A stretch of DNA of 64,000 nucleotides from Chroococcidiopsis sp. TS-821 (GCF_002939305.1 NZ_MVDI01000002.1:124001-188000), one strand, 5' to 3'; numbered from the stretch's first letter, positions 37,080 to 48,726 are shown. Translations and numbers: made by a program. Notes: generated by a model not told the origin, from the letters alone.

Positions 37080-38563
37080 TCCACATTAAAATTCAATTCC
37101 ACACCAACCAATATCAAGCTTGTGCTTGGGGAAACCTGCACGCTGAAGGAGTTATTGACTGGCCTCCTGCTCCCTGGCGGATTTTGCGATCGCTCGTTGC
37201 AGGGGCTTATAATGTTAATCTTTCGGAGACATACCAGCCAACATTAAAGGCATTACTGCACAAGTTAGCTACAGCACAGCCGAGTTATACTTTGCCCTCA
37301 ACAACTTATATTCAGCATCGCAGTCCCCGCCCGCAGGTCAACTCAAAAACGGCTAAGGTAGCTTCAGGAAAAACGCTTTACTCCGCAGGCTTGCTGATGT
37401 CTAGCCAGCAGAACGAGTTATATATTCATTGGTCAGTAACGCTGGCTGAAATAGAAGAATTGGTGTTGAGCTTATGCTTGTCTGGGTTAACGTACTTTGG
37501 TCGCAAAGAGTCGGTAGCAACGATGAAGCTAGTAGACACAGCACCAGAACCAAACGCTGAGCCAGACACTCAAGGAACACGAATTGTTGCGATCGCCGAT
37601 CCGGATCTAGATGCAGATACTCTATGGAATGCATTGAACTTGTCTGCGCATGAAAACTATGGAGTCAATCGTTCAGCAGTGTTTCCAGGTATCCGATGGG
37701 CAACTTATCGAATTGACCAACTTCAATTACAACCGCAAGCAGATGAGCAGCAGCGTACGCATAGTGTCACCTTAGCAGTTTCAGGTTCTCCTAAACTCCC
37801 ATTTAACTTAGCACTTCTCTTAACGCATCGGTTGCATCAAGCTTTGATTAGTCGTTGTCCTGCACCCGTTTTTACTGGACAGGAAATGGGTGAACCAAGT
37901 AAAAAACATGACCATACGATTTTTCAGTGTCTTCCCGATCGTACAGGGCGTTACGTTGAGCAAGTCAGACTTTACAGCTACAGTGGCTATAGCTTAGAAG
38001 CATTAGCTGCGATCGCCAGTTGTTCTGATTTACCTGGAGTTGCGCGTGGTTACGATCTTAAGCTTGCGATCGCTGATATTGGAAGCAATGAGCAAGTTTC
38101 CGAGGATTGGATATCATCTACGCCGTTTTTTCTTTCCCGATTTCCTGCTGTTCGTCGCGGTAAACCTCGGATGCTGTCAGCACGTTACCAAAAGGATGGT
38201 CCAGAACATCAAGTTCTTCAATATCTGCAATATCTTCCCTGGTTAAACCTTCAGGGAACTCCTACTTACCGAGAGTACAAAGATCATTTAGCGCTCTGTC
38301 TCGACGGTGAGGTTGCTATTGTTGCATCCTGTAAACCATTTCCAGGATTTTGGAAATGGGAATCTGAGTGTCGCCAGGGTAAAAAGGTGGGGCAAGTTGG
38401 CTATCAAGTGCGGTTAAAGTTTGCCACTATGGTGACTGGACCAATTATCCTAGGGTATGCAGCACACTACGGCTTAGGCGCAATGGTTCCCACGCGCGAG
38501 TGGGTGGGTGTTTATCAAGGAATCATTCAGAATAATGATGTGTTAATGATTTCAGCCAATTAG
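37076..38563 (+). CDS. csb2: Csb2 (Cas5-Cas6 fusion, type I-G)
   Basis: A 495-residue two-domain RAMP protein. The N-terminal Cas5-like part carries the Csb2 hallmark VIDWPPAPWRILRSLVAG (about 26-43). The C-terminal Cas6-like part ends with a glycine-rich loop region VTGPIILGYAAHYGLGAMVP. It should cut the array transcript at each repeat hairpin and hold the 5' handle. There is no separate cas6 gene. The leader and array begin 167 bases downstream, and no cas4, cas1 or cas2 follows. Confidence 0.83.
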   Translation: MIHIKIQFHTNQYQACAWGNLHAEGVIDWPPAPWRILRSLVAGAYNVNLSETYQPTLKALLHKLATAQPSYTLPSTTYIQHRSPRPQVNSKTAKVASGKTLYSAGLLMSSQQNELYIHWSVTLAEIEELVLSLCLSGLTYFGRKESVATMKLVDTAPEPNAEPDTQGTRIVAIADPDLDADTLWNALNLSAHENYGVNRSAVFPGIRWATYRIDQLQLQPQADEQQRTHSVTLAVSGSPKLPFNLALLLTHRLHQALISRCPAPVFTGQEMGEPSKKHDHTIFQCLPDRTGRYVEQVRLYSYSGYSLEALAAIASCSDLPGVARGYDLKLAIADIGSNEQVSEDWISSTPFFLSRFPAVRRGKPRMLSARYQKDGPEHQVLQYLQYLPWLNLQGTPTYREYKDHLALCLDGEVAIVASCKPFPGFWKWESECRQGKKVGQVGYQVRLKFATMVTGPIILGYAAHYGLGAMVPTREWVGVYQGIIQNNDVLMISAN

Positions 38564-38729
38564 TTCGCTATAGATTCGCGCATTTGCTGAAACGGTTGTA
38601 TATCAATGATTTCAAACATCCTCTTGTACTTGTGAACCAGTGATTAGTATAATTGTTTTGACAAATGCGAAAGCAATCGCGCACTCGAACCTTGAAAACC
38701 TCATACAGAAAAACTTCGAGAGAGCCGCA
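38564..38729 (+). promoter_or_regulatory. CRISPR leader
   Basis: 166 non-coding bases between csb2 and the first repeat. The end near the array contains CACTCGAACCTTGAAAACC (about 38682-38700), a leader-like motif. Direction is set by the perfect repeats starting here and the decayed repeats at the far end. It should hold the array promoter and any integration signal. Confidence 0.7.
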
Positions 38730-41700
38730 GTAGAAATCCCTTTTATTGAAGGGACTAAATTGAAACCTCTGGCAGCCTCAGCTGTTACTGCCTCTACTAG
38801 GTAGTAGAAATCCCTTTTATTGAAGGGACTAAATTGAAACTGTATACTTGGAATATACAAAGGGAGGGAAAAGTAGAAATCCCTTTTATTGAAGGGACTA
38901 AATTGAAACTAGCCGCTAACCCCGCAGCCAAATATCCCAGTCAATTCAACGACAGAGTAGAAATCCCTTTTATTGAAGGGACTAAATTGAAACTGATTCT
39001 CAAACTCTCGCTGCTGTAGAAGTTTCTGCGGTAGAAATCCCTTTTATTGAAGGGACTAAATTGAAACAAATGCGCAATGCGGGCAAGTGTGTCGTCTTTT
39101 GGGTAGAAATCCCTTTTATTGAAGGGACTAAATTGAAACGGCAGTTCGGTGGCTATCCGGAGATAAATCAGGTTTGTGTAGAAATCCCTTTTATTGAAGG
39201 GACTAAATTGAAACACGCCTTGACCAAAACTCTCCTAGCTTCTACCAGTAGAAATCCCTTTTATTGAAGGGACTAAATTGAAACTTTTCTAAGTAAAAAG
39301 AAAAACGATTTCCTGGAGTAGAAATCCCTTTTATTGAAGGGACTAAATTGAAACCTAAGATTTCTCCTTTTTTTAGAGGAAAGATTTCCGCGAGTAGAAA
39401 TCCCTTTTATTGAAGGGACTAAATTGAAACTAGAAGAGCCTAGAAGACCAGGTGATGCCCTTTTAAGGTAGAAATCCCTTTTATTGAAGGGACTAAATTG
39501 AAACGTCAATGGCAGAATGCTTCCTGCACCTTCTATTTGTAGAAATCCCTTTTATTGAAGGGACTAAATTGAAACGTGGACGCTACTGCGCGATTGTGAG
39601 TCTAAAATGCGCGGTAGAAATCCCTTTTATTGAAGGGACTAAATTGAAACCGAAAACCCGGAGGACGAAAGTATCCGTAGAAGATTGTAGAAATCCCTTT
39701 TATTGAAGGGACTAAATTGAAACTTTAAGCGCGATCGCTTTTTGCAATTCCATCCCCAGTAGAAATCCCTTTTATTGAAGGGACTAAATTGAAACAGATC
39801 CAGTTTCGGCAGCGATCATTGTCCACAGAATGTAGAAATCCCTTTTATTGAAGGGACTAAATTGAAACGTAGGGGAGAGTACCTTGCGTGGCTCCCCACA
39901 AATTGGTAGAAATCCCTTTTATTGAAGGGACTAAATTGAAACGACAAACTACCTGAAACGCTCTCCCTGACGGAGTTTGTAGAAATCCCTTTTATTGAAG
40001 GGACTAAATTGAAACTTTCTGAGCGACTTTGGCTAGAACACATGCTGGAGTAGAAATCCCTTTTATTGAAGGGACTAAATTGAAACCTTCTAAAGGAACA
40101 TCGAAATAATTGCATAGCACTATTTCAAAGTAGAAATCCCTTTTATTGAAGGGACTAAATTGAAACTAGGTGATGGATTACAATGCAGCCTACGTTTGCT
40201 TTCGTAGAAATCCCTTTTATTGAAGGGACTAAATTGAAACTTCCCGGTAAGGAACCTCAAAAGTGGGGTAGTGGGTAGAAATCCCTTTTATTGAAGGGAC
40301 TAAATTGAAACCCCACTGGTCGGTGACAGGCTCAACCCAGCGATCGCGAGTAGAAATCCCTTTTATTGAAGGGACTAAATTGAAACAAAGCCGCATTACG
40401 CAAAGGGGACGCAGCCGCGATCGTAGAAATCCCTTTTATTGAAGGGACTAAATTGAAACAATCCAGGATTTCACCCTACCAGTGACAGCTACCAGCGTAG
40501 AAATCCCTTTTATTGAAGGGACTAAATTGAAACTGACGCGCCAGTAAATACCACTATCCCCAACTCCGGTAGAAATCCCTTTTATTGAAGGGACTAAATT
40601 GAAACTCCGGACAGCCACCGAACTGCTAACACGCAACACAGTAGAAATCCCTTTTATTGAAGGGACTAAATTGAAACGGCAACCATTTCCCCACTACTGG
40701 GCGTAGGAGTTATTACCCGTAGAAATCCCTTTTATTGAAGGGACTAAATTGAAACAAGTGAAGCGATTGTATTTGTATTGGCAAGCAAAGTAGAAATCCC
40801 TTTTATTGAAGGGACTAAATTGAAACGGGTTCGGGACGAAACCAACTGGTGACAATGATGGGTAGAAATCCCTTTTATTGAAGGGACTAAATTGAAACTT
40901 TCGATACAAAGGTATTCATCGCATTCGTACAGCTCGTAGGTAGAAATCCCTTTTATTGAAGGGACTAAATTGAAACGCGTATATCCATGAAGAAACAAGA
41001 TATCTTTGTATTGTAGAAATCCCTTTTATTGAAGGGACTAAATTGAAACAATCAAGGTGCGCTTTATGGCTGGGCGGGGCAGTGCGCCAAACTGGTAGAA
41101 ATCCCTTTTATTGAAGGGACTAAATTGAAACTGGCTAGCAGAAAATCCACCTGCTGCCGCTAAAGTGGTAGAAATCCCTTTTATTGAAGGGACTAAATTG
41201 AAACGTTTCTTGTACCAAATACCATTTTGAAGGGATAGGTAGAAATCCCTTTTATTGAAGGGACTAAATTGAAACTCTAAGTAAATATGCCGTCCGTCAG
41301 TTGACAAACGTAGAAATCCCTTTTATTGAAGGGACTAAATTGAAACGAACCAGCAATCCTCCCCTTTGCCTTCAAAATCGTAGAAATCCCTTTTATTGAA
41401 GGGACTAAATTGAAACGAATAATTTGGGCTAAATCAGGGGCAATTGAAGCTGTAGAAATCCCTTTTATTGAAGGGACTAAATTGAAACAGAAATAGTTAA
41501 TCCTTTCGATGAAATTTTCAAACAGTAGAAATCCCTTTTATTGAAGGGACTAAATTGAAACGGCACTGAATTGCAATCCGAGACAACAGCGGCAGGTAGA
41601 AATCCCTTTTATTGAAGGGACTAAATTGAAACAGCGTGGACTCCACCAGCTACCAGTCGTCTCTCGCGGTAGAAATCCCTTTTATTGAAGGGACTAAATT

Positions 41701-44700
41701 GAAACCGTGGCAACTCGCGGCCTTACTGGGGGGACCGCGTAGAAATCCCTTTTATTGAAGGGACTAAATTGAAACATTATGTTTGACGCTCGTATCGCTT
41801 TTAGCTGTTTTGTAGGTAGAAATCCCTTTTATTGAAGGGACTAAATTGAAACTCAACGCCAGGAGAGAGAACTGATCCACTATGCACTGTAGAAATCCCT
41901 TTTATTGAAGGGACTAAATTGAAACCTTCCTTACCGCAAGCTCCCCCGGCATATCAAGAAGATGCACCAGAAAGTAGAAATCCCTTTTATTGAAGGGACT
42001 AAATTGAAACAATTAGTGTATATCAAAACTATATAGTTTTGCAGGTAGAAATCCCTTTTATTGAAGGGACTAAATTGAAACAGTACAAAAAACAATTCAA
42101 AAAGAAGTAACACAACAGTAGAAATCCCTTTTATTGAAGGGACTAAATTGAAACCGTGCGATCGCTGCCTAACCGAGCGGAGTGGTTGAGGGTAGAAATC
42201 CCTTTTATTGAAGGGACTAAATTGAAACGTCAGTAAAAGGCAAAAAGCATTCTCCGTACTCCTGTAGAAATCCCTTTTATTGAAGGGACTAAATTGAAAC
42301 GGGATAAGTTTGATTAAGAATTGATTTGAGGCATTGAGTAGAAATCCCTTTTATTGAAGGGACTAAATTGAAACCAAGAAATAAACTGGAGCGACAAAAA
42401 GTATAAAGTAGAAATCCCTTTTATTGAAGGGACTAAATTGAAACGCCAAACGAAAACCATTGCGATCGTTTTCATAGCGCGTAGAAATCCCTTTTATTGA
42501 AGGGACTAAATTGAAACACCCAATAGTGAACTTGCTGAAGTACAATTGCTTCTTGTAGAAATCCCTTTTATTGAAGGGACTAAATTGAAACGTACCGAGG
42601 GCAGTGCTATAAACTGCATGGCTATGTAGAAATCCCTTTTATTGAAGGGACTAAATTGAAACAATTTCTTTTGGTAATGCACTGCCAATAAACGATCCAG
42701 TAGAAATCCCTTTTATTGAAGGGACTAAATTGAAACTTTCCATATCCTAACCCTCCGCGATCGCCGTGCCGTAGAAATCCCTTTTATTGAAGGGACTAAA
42801 TTGAAACTACAACTTGCTGGATCTGATCGACGCCAAAGTGCGATCGCAGGTAGAAATCCCTTTTATTGAAGGGACTAAATTGAAACAAAAGATGCACGAA
42901 CTTTGGACGACGAGGCGCTGGTAGAAATCCCTTTTATTGAAGGGACTAAATTGAAACTTCAGGTGAAGGGGAATTCCTTAGACTAGATTGAATGTAGAAA
43001 TCCCTTTTATTGAAGGGACTAAATTGAAACAAGCCTTTTCCAAGGAGGGGATTGTTGAAGAGAGTTGGTAGAAATCCCTTTTATTGAAGGGACTAAATTG
43101 AAACAGCTCGTGCGCCACCTTCCAAAACCAGTCCTGCCTACGTAGAAATCCCTTTTATTGAAGGGACTAAATTGAAACAACTCAAGTAGGATTTACTCAA
43201 GATAATCGCGGAGTAGAAATCCCTTTTATTGAAGGGACTAAATTGAAACTTCGCTATAGTAGCTCACTTCCTATAATACAAATACAGGGGTAGAAATCCC
43301 TTTTATTGAAGGGACTAAATTGAAACCACACAGGGCGTAGGAACTCGCTAGAAACGAAGGATATAGTAGAAATCCCTTTTATTGAAGGGACTAAATTGAA
43401 ACTTGAGATTGCTGACATTTCCCACTACTTCGCCAATATGTAGAAATCCCTTTTATTGAAGGGACTAAATTGAAACGATTTACTGGCGATAAATAGCCAA
43501 GTGGAATAATGTTTGTGTAGAAATCCCTTTTATTGAAGGGACTAAATTGAAACAGTACTAAGTTTCCGAATATCTCTAAAATATTCACGTAGAAATCCCT
43601 TTTATTGAAGGGACTAAATTGAAACCACTTAGGTTCTGGGGTGGGAGGTAGTAAAAAAGGTAGAAATCCCTTTTATTGAAGGGACTAAATTGAAACGACC
43701 CAATTAAATAGAAAAGCACTTGATGTACACAAGTAGAAATCCCTTTTATTGAAGGGACTAAATTGAAACCTTCAGCGCCTTGATGTTCCTGCAAGCCTCC
43801 CTAGGTAGAAATCCCTTTTATTGAAGGGACTAAATTGAAACGCGCAACAACAAGCAGGACAGGCACTACGACAATGTAGAAATCCCTTTTATTGAAGGGA
43901 CTAAATTGAAACCTAAGCTTAAAAAGCTAGGAATTTTCTTCGGCACTAGAGTAGAAATCCCTTTTATTGAAGGGACTAAATTGAAACATGCGATTTGGGC
44001 AAGTTGCAGGGCAATAAAATTCTTGTAGAAATCCCTTTTATTGAAGGGACTAAATTGAAACATAAATAAAATTTGGTATTGATGTATAACTACCCGGTAG
44101 AAATCCCTTTTATTGAAGGGACTAAATTGAAACACCGCAATTCACTGCAACACAGGCACCAAAGAAGTAGAAATCCCTTTTATTGAAGGGACTAAATTGA
44201 AACCTACGCGATCGCAGCAAAAGATGGATACCCCCTGTAGAAATCCCTTTTATTGAAGGGACTAAATTGAAACACCGCGTAGTAGTAATAAGTTTTCGCA
44301 AATCATTTTGTAGAAATCCCTTTTATTGAAGGGACTAAATTGAAACAGGTAACAAGGAACGCTACTTTTGCTGGCTCCCGTAGAAATCCCTTTTATTGAA
44401 GGGACTAAATTGAAACAAGGAAATGGGGTCGATATTGAAACTGAATTGTATGTAGAAATCCCTTTTATTGAAGGGACTAAATTGAAACTTGAAACGGTTT
44501 CTTGGTGGGCGGATAAACCTGATTTGTCTCGTAGAAATCCCTTTTATTGAAGGGACTAAATTGAAACGTCGTTACCGACTCCAGGACTGGGGAGGTAAGA
44601 GTAGAAATCCCTTTTATTGAAGGGACTAAATTGAAACGCACTAGATGAATCGATTGATTTTTCAAGCTCCTCCGGGTAGAAATCCCTTTTATTGAAGGGA

Positions 44701-46762
44701 CTAAATTGAAACATAGCCCCGCTTACGTGTACTGGCGGACAGGAGCGTAGAAATCCCTTTTATTGAAGGGACTAAATTGAAACTGTCGGTGGTATCCCAA
44801 TTGCTCAGAAATTACGCAGGGTAGAAATCCCTTTTATTGAAGGGACTAAATTGAAACTTCAGTTTTTCTACTGCTTCTCTCAATTCGTTGGAGTAGAAAT
44901 CCCTTTTATTGAAGGGACTAAATTGAAACGACTTTGTAAATTTTTGTGCCAGTTCGTTATTGGTAGAAATCCCTTTTATTGAAGGGACTAAATTGAAACT
45001 CTAGGTAAATATGCCGTCCATCAGTTGACAAACAATGTAGAAATCCCTTTTATTGAAGGGACTAAATTGAAACGATTCACACGCCCTGGAGCAGCAAATT
45101 GATAGATTGAGTAGAAATCCCTTTTATTGAAGGGACTAAATTGAAACAACCTCGGGCTTAGAGGATTCGCTGAGACCATAAAGAAGGTAGAAATCCCTTT
45201 TATTGAAGGGACTAAATTGAAACCTCCGATCATCTCTGAATTAAGAGCAATGCGATCTATGTAGAAATCCCTTTTATTGAAGGGACTAAATTGAAACCTC
45301 GTCGCCAGAAGTTTTTAGTATGAATTTGATATTTTCTGGTAGAAATCCCTTTTATTGAAGGGACTAAATTGAAACAGCCAGCGTATCTTCAATAGTTAGC
45401 TGCACTTCCGGTAGAAATCCCTTTTATTGAAGGGACTAAATTGAAACCATGAACAATATTAAAAATGCTAGTAGTTTTGAGTCGAAGTAGAAATCCCTTT
45501 TATTGAAGGGACTAAATTGAAACGGTTTCTTGGTGGGTGGATAGACCTGATTTATCTCCGGGTAGAAATCCCTTTTATTGAAGGGACTAAATTGAAACTA
45601 GATTTCGATACCGAATTGATATAGATCCTCCTCTCGTAGAAATCCCTTTTATTGAAGGGACTAAATTGAAACAAGTGGCACAAACAACGCAGCTTTTAAT
45701 CAAATTGTAGAAATCCCTTTTATTGAAGGGACTAAATTGAAACCACAATTTAATCTCTAATCCCCTATAGAGCGATTTGTAGAAATCCCTTTTATTGAAG
45801 GGACTAAATTGAAACCGAACAGATGCTTTGCGAACAACTAAATCCTTCAGGTAGAAATCCCTTTTATTGAAGGGACTAAATTGAAACGCATTCCTGCAAC
45901 AATTTGCCAAGTCGATTGCAAATAAAAAGTAGAAATCCCTTTTATTGAAGGGACTAAATTGAAACGCTGATACATGAAAATGCCAATAATGTTTTCTCGA
46001 GTAGAAATCCCTTTTATTGAAGGGACTAAATTGAAACTTTTTCCGCTCCTCTGCCAGTAAAGCCTTTGCGAAGCACTTGGAGTAGAAATCCCTTTTATTG
46101 AAGGGACTAAATTGAAACAACCGATAAATAAGTGAATCGTAAAAGCCCAGGGGTAGAAATCCCTTTTATTGAAGGGACTAAATTGAAACGCTGCAATTTG
46201 CTCAAATACGCTATTGTAATCAGATGGTAGAAATCCCTTTTATTGAAGGGACTAAATTGAAACAGATGCCCCTCCCAACCTGGCTCTCCTGGGCTTAAAG
46301 TAGAAATCCCTTTTATTGAAGGGACTAAATTGAAACCAATTCCCGCTTCCCTTATTATACATGATTTACCTGTAGAAATCCCTTTTATTGAAGGGACTAA
46401 ATTGAAACTGCTATCGATTTCCCTTGGCTTAGTCTGTGATACAAAGTAGAAATCCCTTTTATTGAAGGGACTAAATTGAAACCAGACCGGGGAGTCGCGT
46501 TCAGCTAGCTTGGGAAGTAGAAATCCCTTTTATTGAAGGGACTAAATTGAAACCCCGATATCGCGTAATTCGCGATCGCTTCGTAAATCGTAGAAATCCC
46601 TTTTATTGAAGGGACTAAATTGAAACACACAAGTAGATGACGAAACAAGCGCATTTCCATATGTAGAAATCCCTTTTATTGAAGGGACTAAATTGAAATA
46701 CTACGAAAAGTCGCAGTAAGCGAAAGCTTGCGATCAGTAGAAATCCCTTTTATTGAAGGGAC
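38730..46762 (+). CRISPR. CRISPR array: 109 full repeats plus one truncated, 109 spacers
   Basis: I counted repeat starts one by one from 38730 to 46737. The 37-base unit contains a stem TCCCTT/AAGGGA and ends ATTGAAAC, the usual 8-base crRNA 5' handle. Repeats look identical up to 46590; the one at 46663-46699 ends in T instead of C; the last (46737-46762) keeps only 26 bases. Spacers are 32-48 bases, averaging about 36. Seven contain the full HIP1 octamer. Three pairs derive from the same loci. Open frames across the array are translations of the repeat and are not genes. Confidence 0.98.
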
Positions 46763-46860
46763 GTTTACACTTACCTAACAAACTAGCAATATAGAAATCC
46801 CTTTCACTGGAGCAAGAAGTGTTACAAACAGCCACGTAATTGAAGAGACTGCAATGAAGT
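46763..46860 (+). repeat. Decayed trailer-end repeats
   Basis: TAGAAATCCCTTTCACTGG (46792-46810) and ATTGAAGAGACTGCAATGAA (46839-46858) are recognisable but mutated repeat halves. They show the array once extended a little further and mark its old end, two bases before the stop of the next gene. Confidence 0.7.
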
Positions 46861-46861
46861 T

Positions 46862-48394
46862 TTACTCTAGCGCTAACTGCGGTTCTAACTCTTGAGTTGT
46901 ATTCACCTCTTGGACTAAATGTTTTTCAGTGGTGAAAGCCTCAAATGCTGCTTGCTGTGCTTCTAATAAATCTACAGTTGCATCTGCAATGTCACCAGTG
47001 CGCGAAGACAAGCGATCGCGTAACACTTCTACTGGTGCTGTACAGTGGATAATCTGTAGTGGTATTTGCTGCGCTTGGGCTTCGGCGATCGCTGCATGAC
47101 GGAGAGAAGTGCGATCGTACTTCGCGTCTAAAATTACGGTATAACCTTGACTTGCCAACATAATCCCCAAATCTAACAATCGCGCATAAGTTTTTTGCGT
47201 CATCTCGGCGGTATAAATTTCATCTCCACCACGTTCTAGTAGGGGAATTCCTGCTAGATGCTTGCGCACAGCATCCGAACGAATATGAATTGCACCAGTT
47301 TTACGCGCTAACTGGCGTGCGACAGTACTTTTTCCTGAACCTGATAACCCTGACATCAAAATCAGTTTACCTTGACGTGGTTTTGTATATTCCCACGCTA
47401 ATTTGTAGTAAGCCGCAGCGGTTTTTGCCGCTTCTTGTTTGACTGTTTCTGGTACGCCAGGATCGTCAAGTAAGAAAGAATTGACTTTAGCACGTACATA
47501 AGCTTGACGACTGAGGTACAGTGGTAATACCTGCAAACCTTCCCAATCACCTGTTTGCTCAATATAAGTATTTAAATACGCATTGCCTAAGTCGGGACGC
47601 TGCAACATCTCTAGTTCCATCACTGCATAGGCAATATCAAACATGACATCGACAAAGCGAAACGGTTCGTTAAACTCAATGCAATCGAATAGCAAAATTT
47701 TGTCATGCCATAAACAAATATTGCGTAAGTGCAAATCGCCGTGACACTCGCGAATCCAGTCATTGGCAATTCGCTCGCTAAATAATTGCTGACGCTGCGC
47801 AAAAAAGTTATCTGTATATTTTTTCGTTTCTTCAAACTGCGATCGCGTTTGAGGACCGCTAATATACTTTACAGTCTGGTCATAATTTTCATCGATTGAT
47901 TGGCGTATCTGCTCAACTTCCCCAAACTTGCGAATATAATCATTTGTAACAGTTTGCGCGTGATATTGTGCGACAACGCGCCCCAATTCTTCCATTCGAG
48001 CCTCATCGAGTTCGCCTCGCTCAAACATCGAGAGAAAAAGTGCTTCTTGCGGAAATTGTCGCATTTTCAGCACGTACTCGACAGGCTCTCCGTTACCACC
48101 AAGATGATATCGCTCTTCTTGAGTAATAGGTAAAACTTCTAGATAAATCTCCCCTGCACCTCTTTGATTCAACCGCAATTCTTCCTGACAAAAATGCTGT
48201 CGTAGTTCTAACGTTGAGTAGTTCAAGAAACCGAAATTCACAGGTTTTTTGAGTTTGTAGGCGTAATCACCCGTGAGTAGCACGTAAGAGACGTGCGTTT
48301 GAATCAGTTCGATTGGTTCTTTTACCGGATGCGGATAAAACTCCGGTTGCAGCATTTGTTGAATTAAAGGAGGAAGAAAATTATCAGATGCCAT
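46862..48394 (-). CDS. Kinase-like / AAA ATPase fusion protein
   Basis: A 510-residue protein of two parts. Residues 1 to about 330 resemble aminoglycoside phosphotransferase-like kinases, with HGDLHLRNI (catalytic loop) and LFDCIEFNEPFRFVDVMFD (metal-binding Asp). The C-terminal P-loop domain (AAA_33) has LMSGLSGSGKSTVARQLA and a following HIRSDAVRK. Such fusions are widespread; the substrate is unknown. It borders the trailer end of the CRISPR array, with its stop two bases from the last repeat remnant. Confidence 0.87.
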   Translation of the reverse strand: MASDNFLPPLIQQMLQPEFYPHPVKEPIELIQTHVSYVLLTGDYAYKLKKPVNFGFLNYSTLELRQHFCQEELRLNQRGAGEIYLEVLPITQEERYHLGGNGEPVEYVLKMRQFPQEALFLSMFERGELDEARMEELGRVVAQYHAQTVTNDYIRKFGEVEQIRQSIDENYDQTVKYISGPQTRSQFEETKKYTDNFFAQRQQLFSERIANDWIRECHGDLHLRNICLWHDKILLFDCIEFNEPFRFVDVMFDIAYAVMELEMLQRPDLGNAYLNTYIEQTGDWEGLQVLPLYLSRQAYVRAKVNSFLLDDPGVPETVKQEAAKTAAAYYKLAWEYTKPRQGKLILMSGLSGSGKSTVARQLARKTGAIHIRSDAVRKHLAGIPLLERGGDEIYTAEMTQKTYARLLDLGIMLASQGYTVILDAKYDRTSLRHAAIAEAQAQQIPLQIIHCTAPVEVLRDRLSSRTGDIADATVDLLEAQQAAFEAFTTEKHLVQEVNTTQELEPQLALE

Positions 48395-48726
48395 TTTAAG
48401 TTTTAGGTTTTTGCTTAAAGCTTAGTGATGAGAACTGCTATACAGGCGATAAGAGTTAGTAATGTGGTATTTGCCCCCTAAATACCATAGACTTGGGGAA
48501 ATTTAATTTTAGAATTCCCTAGAATTAGAGATAGGTGGTTTGAACAACTGTACATCCCTTTTTCAAACATCCTCTAAAGCCAATGTTGCTCAAACTCTCA
48601 TTTTTGTATTAGTCCGCGAAGATGGACTTTGTTCGTTAAGCTGTGACTTTAGTCGCCAGCCTAATTATAAATAAAGACCAGAATGTTTCTCTGGTCTTAC
48701 AAAGTAGCAAATCCTCTGAGTCAGAA
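48395..48726. other. Intergenic region after rplY
   Basis: 332 bases with no supported gene. They separate rplY (ending at 48727) from the kinase/ATPase fusion (starting at 48394), both on the minus strand. It contains the rplY terminator at 48674-48698 and, beyond that, AT-rich DNA that must hold the promoter of the kinase/ATPase gene. Confidence 0.6.
48674..48698 (-). terminator. Rho-independent terminator of rplY
   Basis: A nine-base stem AAGACCAGA/TCTGGTCTT with a 7-base loop. On the minus strand it is followed by TTTATTTATAATTAG, a T-rich run. It lies about 30 bases after the rplY stop. Confidence 0.85.

Noticed and set aside
40678-43365. A shared 10-base word (GGGCGTAGGA) in spacers 27 and 63
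   Set aside because: Several 10-base matches are expected by chance among all spacer pairs; the flanks do not align.
38834-46120. Many open frames of 60-177 codons across the array, with repeated NLVPSIKGIS or FSPFNKRDFY
   Set aside because: They are translations of the 37-base CRISPR repeat; the periodic peptide matches the repeat period and has no independent coding signal.
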